Shown: positions 58,955-64,000 of the stretch, in pieces
How the letters are laid out: each line of letters starts with the position of its first letter
Position numbering within the stretch: the first letter of the stretch is position 1
Source: Woeseiaceae bacterium
GTDB taxonomy: Bacteria; Pseudomonadota; Gammaproteobacteria; Steroidobacterales; Woeseiaceae
Direction of reading: 5' to 3'
Assembly: GCA_028280615.1 (NCBI GenBank)
Contig: JANQLK010000016.1
Location: forward strand, 496,001 to 560,000
Length of the DNA: 64,000 bases
The notes under the pieces: model-generated
What the model was told of the DNA's origin: nothing
Databases searched by the model: none
Seen by the model: only the letters and a program-made list of their open reading frames with translations
Made by a program: the position numbers and the translations under genes

Positions 58955-60561
58955 GGGAAGCCCGTTGCACCGCCGCTGACGGCCTGCGCCCAGTCCTCCG
59001 CTTCGTCGATGACCACGGGCCGGAGCAGAATCACGAGTTCGGTCTTGCGCGTCACTCGGCGGGTGTGGCGGAACAACCGGCCGAGGCCGGGGATGTCGCC
59101 TAAGCCTGGCGTCTTCGCTTCGAGCAACTGGGTCGCTTCCTGCATGAGCCCGCCGATGACGACGATCTGGCCGCTTTCAGCGCGCACGATACTGTCGGTC
59201 TCGCGGACGGTCGAGAATGCGAGCGGCAGCGACTGATCGAAGCCCGCCACCTGGATCTCCTTGCGCCTGTCGACGACCTCGGTTACGGCGGGGCGGATGT
59301 GCAGTATGACTTCGCCGTCGCCGCTGACCTGTGGCGTGACGTCGAGCGCGATTCCGGAGAAGAACGGCGTCAGGGTAATATCGGGGGTCACGGTCGTGGC
59401 GCCGGCGCCGGTCACGGCCGTCGTCGCGACGTCGGTGACGAAGAACTCTTCGCTGCCGACCTTGATCACGGCCTTCTGGTTGTTTACCGTCGAGATGCGC
59501 GGGCTTGACAGCACCTGCACGTCGCCCTGCGTCTTGAGAAGCTCGATGAACGCCGTGAAGTCGCCGGCCGTCGCAGCGATCGTGAACATCCCGCCGAATG
59601 CCGAGGTCAACGTGCCGTTGACCGGGTCCGGGTTCGATGGATTCAGGTCGCCGGTCTGACCGGCGATCTCCGACGTTCCGCTGTCGCCGAGCAACGTTCC
59701 GCCGCCCGTCTGGCCGAACACGAATTCGTCGGAGCCGGGGCTCGCCAGTGCGCCCCAGTTGATTCCGGCCTGGAACTCGTCGGACAGCTCGACCTCCAGT
59801 ATCTTGGCCTCCATGATCACCTGTCGGACCATGTTGCCCTGCACCTGCTCGAGATAGCTCTCGACCTCGCGCAGTTCGGACGGCAGGCCGCGCACGACGA
59901 TCAGGTTCGACTGCGGGCTGAGCACGATGCGACGCCCTTCCGCGTCGCCGAGAAGGCTCGTCAGGGCCTGCTCTATCTCGAGCCAGAAATCGGTCGCGCC
60001 GAGCGTGTTGACGACGCTGCCGGGCGTCGGTCCGGCCTCATCGTTACTGCCACTGTCGTTCTCGCGCATCGCATCGCCGGCGCTGACGCGAGTCTGCGCA
60101 GCGCCTTCGCGGCGCAGGTTCGGGTAGTCGACCTGGAAGACACGCCCCTCGAGCCGCGCGGGCATGACGACAAAGCCGCTCTTCGTTTGTTCGTGCTCGT
60201 AGCCGAACACACGCTGCGTGATCCGCATGACTTCGGGGATCGTCACGCCGTTCAGCGTGAGCGTGATCGTGCCGTCGACGTCGGGGTGCACGACCATGTT
60301 GTAGCGCGTATCCGCGACGAGCCCCATGAAGAACGATCGCGCCGGGGCGTTCTGTACGTCGACGTCGAACAGTTCGTCTCTGTCGACGGCGGCCGTCGGC
60401 AAGGGTTCTGCTTTCGGCCGCGGAGTTGCCTGTGCCGACGCGAGCGCGTCGAATACAGCCTCGAGGCGCGCCGGCTCGGATTGCTCTGCATCGACGACGG
60501 CGCAGCCGGACACGGCGGCAAGGCAGGCAAGGACAAGCGCCAGGCGGCGTGTGGCATTCAT
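58951..60561 (-). CDS. mshL: MSHA outer-membrane secretin MshL
   Basis: 536 aa. Lipoprotein-type signal (ALVLACLAAVSGC, lipobox VSGC), N-terminal STN/secretin-N domains (FFMGLVADTRYNMVVHPDV; GRRIVLSPQSNLIVVRGLPSE), then the secretin core (VRQVIMEAKILEVELSDEFQ, VLSSPRISTVNNQKAVIKVG, IVVIGGLMQE, TELVILLRPVVI). An open frame extends 372 bases upstream over mshK as Arg-rich shadow; the ATG overlapping the mshK stop is used. mshM and mshN, next to mshL in Vibrio, are absent here. Confidence 0.92.
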   Translation of the reverse strand: MNATRRLALVLACLAAVSGCAVVDAEQSEPARLEAVFDALASAQATPRPKAEPLPTAAVDRDELFDVDVQNAPARSFFMGLVADTRYNMVVHPDVDGTITLTLNGVTIPEVMRITQRVFGYEHEQTKSGFVVMPARLEGRVFQVDYPNLRREGAAQTRVSAGDAMRENDSGSNDEAGPTPGSVVNTLGATDFWLEIEQALTSLLGDAEGRRIVLSPQSNLIVVRGLPSELREVESYLEQVQGNMVRQVIMEAKILEVELSDEFQAGINWGALASPGSDEFVFGQTGGGTLLGDSGTSEIAGQTGDLNPSNPDPVNGTLTSAFGGMFTIAATAGDFTAFIELLKTQGDVQVLSSPRISTVNNQKAVIKVGSEEFFVTDVATTAVTGAGATTVTPDITLTPFFSGIALDVTPQVSGDGEVILHIRPAVTEVVDRRKEIQVAGFDQSLPLAFSTVRETDSIVRAESGQIVVIGGLMQEATQLLEAKTPGLGDIPGLGRLFRHTRRVTRKTELVILLRPVVIDEAEDWAQAVSGGATGFP

Positions 60562-60941
60562 TGTCGTTCTCCGGCGGGTTCTTTGACAGTCGGCGGCTCG
60601 AGCCGCAGTACAACGCGCTCTCCGCCACGCTGAAGCGTTACTCGCGCCGCCTCGATCGCGACGACGACGGCGCCGCCGATACGGCTGCCAACTGTGACGA
60701 TGCGATTGTCGATCGTCGCGGACCGGCTCGTTGCGGAAACCTGGGTGGACTGAAGCCTGAGCCCGAGCGCGGGATTTCCGGCTGCACCGGTGCCCATGAT
60801 CTGCGGCGGCCGGGTGGGGTCGGTGATCGGCAACTCGGCGGCAGCGTGCGCCGCGGCGACGATGCCCCCGCACAGAACGACGAGCCGGCAGGCGATGCGG
60901 CCGCTCTGAATCAGCGAAGGACGTTGGCGGCACTCAGACAC
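60558..60941 (-). CDS. mshK: MSHA biogenesis protein MshK
   Basis: 127 aa from a GTG that overlaps the mshJ stop. Signal/membrane segment (RIACRLVVLCGGIVAAAHAAA), then ITDPTRPP, the conserved start of the PilP/MshK domain, and a beta-rich C-terminal segment (NRIVTVGSRIGGAVVVAIEA, then VTLQRGGERVVLRL). Periplasmic pilotin-like connector between inner-membrane proteins and the secretin. Upstream open frame is a shadow of mshJ. Confidence 0.8.
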   Translation of the reverse strand: MSECRQRPSLIQSGRIACRLVVLCGGIVAAAHAAAELPITDPTRPPQIMGTGAAGNPALGLRLQSTQVSATSRSATIDNRIVTVGSRIGGAVVVAIEAARVTLQRGGERVVLRLEPPTVKEPAGERQ

Positions 60942-61581
60942 GAATCCAGGCCTCCCGCAGGCTGAGCGTGAACACCTGCAGACGAATCTCGGAAGGTGCA
61001 CCGCCGTCGGCGCGCAGATCGAGCTCGCCCCAATACAGCCGCCACGGCAGCGCCTCGAGACTCTGCACGCAGCGCAGCAGCGCGAGATAATCGCCGGCCA
61101 GGTCGATATCCAACGCGTGCCGGTAGAGAATCGGCAGGCTGCCGTCGACACTTTGGACCATGCGTTCGGGCGCGCGCGAGCGCATGCCCACGATCTCGAG
61201 GCCGTCGACGCCGGCGATCAGGTCGCGGAGCACCGCCGGCATCTGCTCGGGTGTCAATACCTGCAGAGTTTGCCCTTCGAGCAGGCGGTCGAGCTCGGAA
61301 ATACGTTCCTCGAGCGTCTCGAGTTGGACGCGCAGCGCGGCGTCAGGATCGAGCGCTTCGCGGCGCTCGAGCTCCGCAACTTCGGCTTCCAGGCCGGCCT
61401 GCTCCGCGGTGAGTGACTCTATTTGGGCAGCCGCGCGCGCCGCCTGGTTGCGCGTCGGAGCCCACCACAGGCTCTCGAAGGCGACCACGGGCAGCAGGAG
61501 CGCGGCAAACGCGATCAGGTACCGTTCCTGGCGCGTAAGGCCCAGGTACCAGGCTTCCAGCGCCTGCAGGTACACGATCAT
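60934..61581 (-). CDS. mshJ: MSHA biogenesis protein MshJ
   Basis: 215-aa PilO/GspM-like inner-membrane protein. One membrane segment (about 20-40, YLIAFAALLLPVVAFESLWW), a coiled coil (about 48-100) and a periplasmic ferredoxin-like domain (RHALDIDLAGDYLALLRCVQ, LEALPWRLYWGELDL). Overlaps mshK by eight and the PilN-like gene by four bases. Confidence 0.82.
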   Translation of the reverse strand: MIVYLQALEAWYLGLTRQERYLIAFAALLLPVVAFESLWWAPTRNQAARAAAQIESLTAEQAGLEAEVAELERREALDPDAALRVQLETLEERISELDRLLEGQTLQVLTPEQMPAVLRDLIAGVDGLEIVGMRSRAPERMVQSVDGSLPILYRHALDIDLAGDYLALLRCVQSLEALPWRLYWGELDLRADGGAPSEIRLQVFTLSLREAWIRV

Positions 61582-62234
61582 TGCTCCGCCTCCTTGAGTT
61601 CGATCGGCTCACAGTCCTCGCCGCCGGCCGCGTTCGCGGGTTCGCAGTCGGTTGTTAGCGCAAAGCTGAGCGGTCGCGGGCCCGACTCGTCTCGCGCAAG
61701 TTTCAGCGCCGTGAACGTCGCGCCGGCAAGCTGGGGCTCATGCGTGAGCTCCCGCAGGAATTCCGGAACCAGGTCGGCATCGAGCGCTTTTCCGAGCAGG
61801 TCGAGGCGCGTGCCGCCATCGGCGATGCGGATTCGCGTCAGCCAGAGCCCGTCCGGGTGGCGGCGTCCGAATGCTTCCAGGTATTCCGAGAAACCGTCGG
61901 TATTGCCGACGGCTTCGCCCTCGAGAACGTTGAGCACGCGGGACTTGTCCTCCGCCTCGCGCTCCCGTCGCTTGAGTTCGCCGAGCAGCGTCGGGTTTGC
62001 GTCGCGCTCGGCAAGGAAGCGACTGCGTTCATCGAGCGTGAAGACGAGTTCGTCGATGCTCGCGTTCAGCGCGCGCTGCTGGCGTTCGGCCGCGTGTTCC
62101 ACGATTTTTGCGTGGGTGACGATCGACGCTGCGCCGACCAACAGAACAACGAGTCCCGCGGCTAGTTGGCGAGCTTTCGGCCGGGACAGGTCGGAAACCG
62201 AAGTAGTCCCGAGGAGGTTGATGTCCTGCTTCAT
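61578..62234 (-). CDS. PilN-like MSHA assembly protein
   Basis: 218 aa. Begins MKQDINLLG, the PilN/GspL-type cytoplasmic tag that binds the PilM-like partner, followed by a membrane segment (about 24-42), a coiled coil and a periplasmic domain (GLWLTRIRIADGGTRLDLLG). In other msh loci this position is called mshI2 or PilN. Lies between mshI and mshJ with four-base overlaps on both sides. Confidence 0.8.
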   Translation of the reverse strand: MKQDINLLGTTSVSDLSRPKARQLAAGLVVLLVGAASIVTHAKIVEHAAERQQRALNASIDELVFTLDERSRFLAERDANPTLLGELKRREREAEDKSRVLNVLEGEAVGNTDGFSEYLEAFGRRHPDGLWLTRIRIADGGTRLDLLGKALDADLVPEFLRELTHEPQLAGATFTALKLARDESGPRPLSFALTTDCEPANAAGGEDCEPIELKEAEQ

Positions 62235-63193
62235 ACCGCGACCTTGCTGTCTTCCGACGCGCGCTCGAGCGACAGCGCACCGCCCAGGGCGAGATACGCC
62301 TCTGGCATACCGTAGCCGGGCGGCTTGGACGAATCCGACTCCATATCCACGCCGAGGGACAGCGGCGTGACGTCCACGCCGATAACGTCGCCGGCCTGGC
62401 GCATGAACTCGACGAATGCGTTTTCCGCCGGTCCGGCAAGCAGCCGGCGGATGCTGCCGGCGGAGTAGTGGCTGTCGAAGTAGTCGATGGTCCGCCTGAG
62501 TTCGAGCGGCAACGTGTTGTGGATGCCGGTCGACAGCGTGTCGACCGGCTTCACGCTCGTCAGGCCGTAATCGAGCCGCCGCGTCAGAAAAATCCGGCCC
62601 TTATGCGTCGCCTGGATCAGGCCGAGGCGATCCGCCAGGAATACGCTCATCGTCGGCACCGAATCCTCGGCGTTTTCTGCAACGAGGTCGCGCACGGCCA
62701 GTTCGGCGATCGTAACCTTGCGCGGACGGAGGCCCGCCTTTCGGGTGATGTCCGCAAGTTCGCGCACGGCACGCATCGGCGTTGCGACGACGTTCAGCAT
62801 CGGCTGGCGCTGACGTTCGCTTGGCTGAGGCATATCGAAGACCTGCAATTTGGCCTCCTCGACCGGGTAATCGAGCATACTCGCGACGCGCCAGCGAGCG
62901 GCTTCGCCGAGCTCGTCGTCATCGACGTCCGGCCGCTCGATCTGCAGCATCGTGTAGCGGTTCGGCGGCAGCGTTATCGCGGCCTCGGCGCCGCGCACAC
63001 CCAGGTCGGTGACCATCCGCCCCAGCGCTTTTGCCTGAGCCGCCGACTCGGTGGGCGGCGCGGCACACGTAACGCGCGCGTCCGTCCGGGCCGACGGCAG
63101 CACCGCGAGCGCGAGCGCGCGATGCAGGCAAACGCCCACGATCGCGTCACCTCGCGACCTCGGGCTGCCGATTGAGCGTAAGTTCTTGAGCAC
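62231..63193 (-). CDS. mshI: MSHA assembly protein MshI (PilM-like)
   Basis: 320 aa, actin-like ATPase fold of the PilM type, cytoplasmic partner of the PilN-like protein. Landmarks: ITLPPNRYTMLQIERPDV, ARWRVASMLDYPVEEAKLQV, VATPMRAVRELADITRKAGL, then PLELRRTIDYFDSHYSAGSI and a final ALGGAL. The start is GTG; no good ribosome binding site was seen. It is the first visible gene of the operon, 127 bases from pckG. The N-terminal ATP-binding residues are weakly conserved. Confidence 0.85.
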   Translation of the reverse strand: MLKNLRSIGSPRSRGDAIVGVCLHRALALAVLPSARTDARVTCAAPPTESAAQAKALGRMVTDLGVRGAEAAITLPPNRYTMLQIERPDVDDDELGEAARWRVASMLDYPVEEAKLQVFDMPQPSERQRQPMLNVVATPMRAVRELADITRKAGLRPRKVTIAELAVRDLVAENAEDSVPTMSVFLADRLGLIQATHKGRIFLTRRLDYGLTSVKPVDTLSTGIHNTLPLELRRTIDYFDSHYSAGSIRRLLAGPAENAFVEFMRQAGDVIGVDVTPLSLGVDMESDSSKPPGYGMPEAYLALGGALSLERASEDSKVAV

Positions 63194-63320
63194 GGCGCCA
63201 GTATGCCGACGCGTTGGCCAGACTTATGTGAAATGAGTCGCAGATTCGTGGCCCTGCCGTGCACGCTCCGCCAGCCGAACTACGTCCAGGGTCGTAGCGC
63301 GGCTCGTCGTATTGCTTGTC

Positions 63321-64000
63321 TCAGGAGGCTTCGGCGAGTTGGGCCGCGATCCGGTCTCGCTCTCGTCTGAGCGCGGCAGGCAGGCGCTCGCCGTAGCTTT
63401 CCAGGTACTCGCCGATCGAGGCCATTTCCTGCGACCAGCCATCGATGTCGACGGCCGTAAGCGACTCCATGGTCTGCGCGTCGATGTCGAGGCCCTCCGT
63501 ATCGATGTCTCCCGGTTTCGGGAGGTAGCCGATCGGCGTCTCGGTCGCGCCGATCTTTCCCTCGCAGCGATCGATGATCCAGCGCAGCACTCTCAGGTTT
63601 TCGCCGAAGCCCGGCCAGAGGAACCGGCCCTCGGCGTCACGCCTGAACCAGTTGACGTGGAATATCCGCGGCAGCCGGTCGCTACGTTCTGTGAACGACA
63701 GCCAGTGTGCCCAGTAGTCGGCAAAGTTGTAGCCGCAGAACGGCTTCATGGCCATCGGGTCGCGGCGGACGACGCCAACTTCGCCGATCATCGCCGCCGT
63801 CGTTTCCGATGCGACGCCGGCCCCGACCAGCACGCCGTGTCTCCAGTCCCTGGCCTCGAAAACCAGCGGAGCGAGTTCGCGCCGGCGGCCGCCGAAGACA
63901 ATCGCCGTCAGCGGTACGCCCCCGGGGGCCTCGGCAAGCTCGGAGTAGCCGGGATTGTTGCTGGCGGCAACCGTGAAACGTGAGTTCGGATGCGCGGCCG
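63321..64000 (-). CDS. pckG: Phosphoenolpyruvate carboxykinase (GTP), C-terminal part
   Basis: Partial: the 5' end runs off the window. The last 226 codons encode the C-terminal part of GTP-dependent PEPCK, which interconverts oxaloacetate and PEP in gluconeogenesis. Recognised by PNSRFTVAASNNPGY, GVPLTAIVFGGRRRE, APLVFEARDWRHGVLVGAG, then SETTAAMIGEVGVVRRDPMA, PFCGYNFADYWAHWL and FHVNWFRRDAEGRFLWPGFG, the nucleotide- and metal-site stretches of this family. The first complete codon starts at 63998. No terminator was seen in the 127 bases before mshI. Confidence 0.93.
   Translation of the reverse strand, partial: AAHPNSRFTVAASNNPGYSELAEAPGGVPLTAIVFGGRRRELAPLVFEARDWRHGVLVGAGVASETTAAMIGEVGVVRRDPMAMKPFCGYNFADYWAHWLSFTERSDRLPRIFHVNWFRRDAEGRFLWPGFGENLRVLRWIIDRCEGKIGATETPIGYLPKPGDIDTEGLDIDAQTMESLTAVDIDGWSQEMASIGEYLESYGERLPAALRRERDRIAAQLAEAS

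Overview
The window is about 64 kb of GC-rich, densely packed gammaproteobacterial chromosome. A polar-type flagellar cluster (FleQ, FleS/FleR, FlhF, FlhG and a PomA/PomB-like stator), an MSHA type IV pilus locus and a GTP-type PEP carboxykinase together suggest a free-living, probably marine gammaproteobacterium, possibly near Woeseiales/Xanthomonadales. That placement is inference from gene content only.

Layout. 1-4.1 kb: filament cap genes flaG-fliD-fliS-fliT-like, then the master regulator fleQ. 4.0-15.6 kb: a nine-gene chemotaxis operon cheY-cheA-cheW-mcp-STAS-(CheZ-like)-cheR-cheD-cheB, flanked by two HDOD genes on the other strand. 15.8-19.4 kb: cheY2, a CheX-like gene and fleS-fleR. 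19.5-36.9 kb: fliEFGHIJKLMNOPQR-flhB-flhA-flhF-flhG-fliA. 37-41.6 kb: a small Pro/charged protein, DUF2802, PilZ, motor stator genes, a diguanylate cyclase and a BldC/MerR-like regulator. 41.7-49 kb: an accessory stretch with a degenerate sigma-54-type ATPase, a 774-base region with no convincing gene, an ECF sigma factor with a TPR-Ser/Thr kinase, and two secreted head-repeat paralogues around a tiny lipoprotein. 49-52 kb: dusA, a methyltransferase and a cyclase-FHA fusion. 52-63.2 kb: an MSHA operon (mshI to mshP) with a GAF-GGDEF gene at its end. 63.3-64 kb: the C-terminal part of pckG.

Regulation can be read from the DNA. Three strong sigma-54 (-24/-12) promoters precede fleS, fliK and fliL. 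Six sigma-28 (FliA) promoters of the form TAAA...N11...GCCGATAA precede cheY, cheY2, both HDOD transcription units, the stator genes and the diguanylate cyclase. This is a FleQ -> sigma-54 -> FleSR/structural genes -> FliA -> chemotaxis/motor cascade, with HDOD and c-di-GMP genes wired into the last tier. A CRP-like site and promoter precede mshA.

Less ordinary items are: a soluble globin-PAS-PAS chemoreceptor with a retained internal start; a STAS protein with a histone-H1-like tail; a 165-base MITE-like palindrome that supplies the mshE stop codon, with a short relative at the fliA stop codon; a 26-base dispersed repeat; a decayed third head-repeat paralogue; and an MSHA operon carrying both a c-di-GMP-binding ATPase and a diguanylate cyclase.
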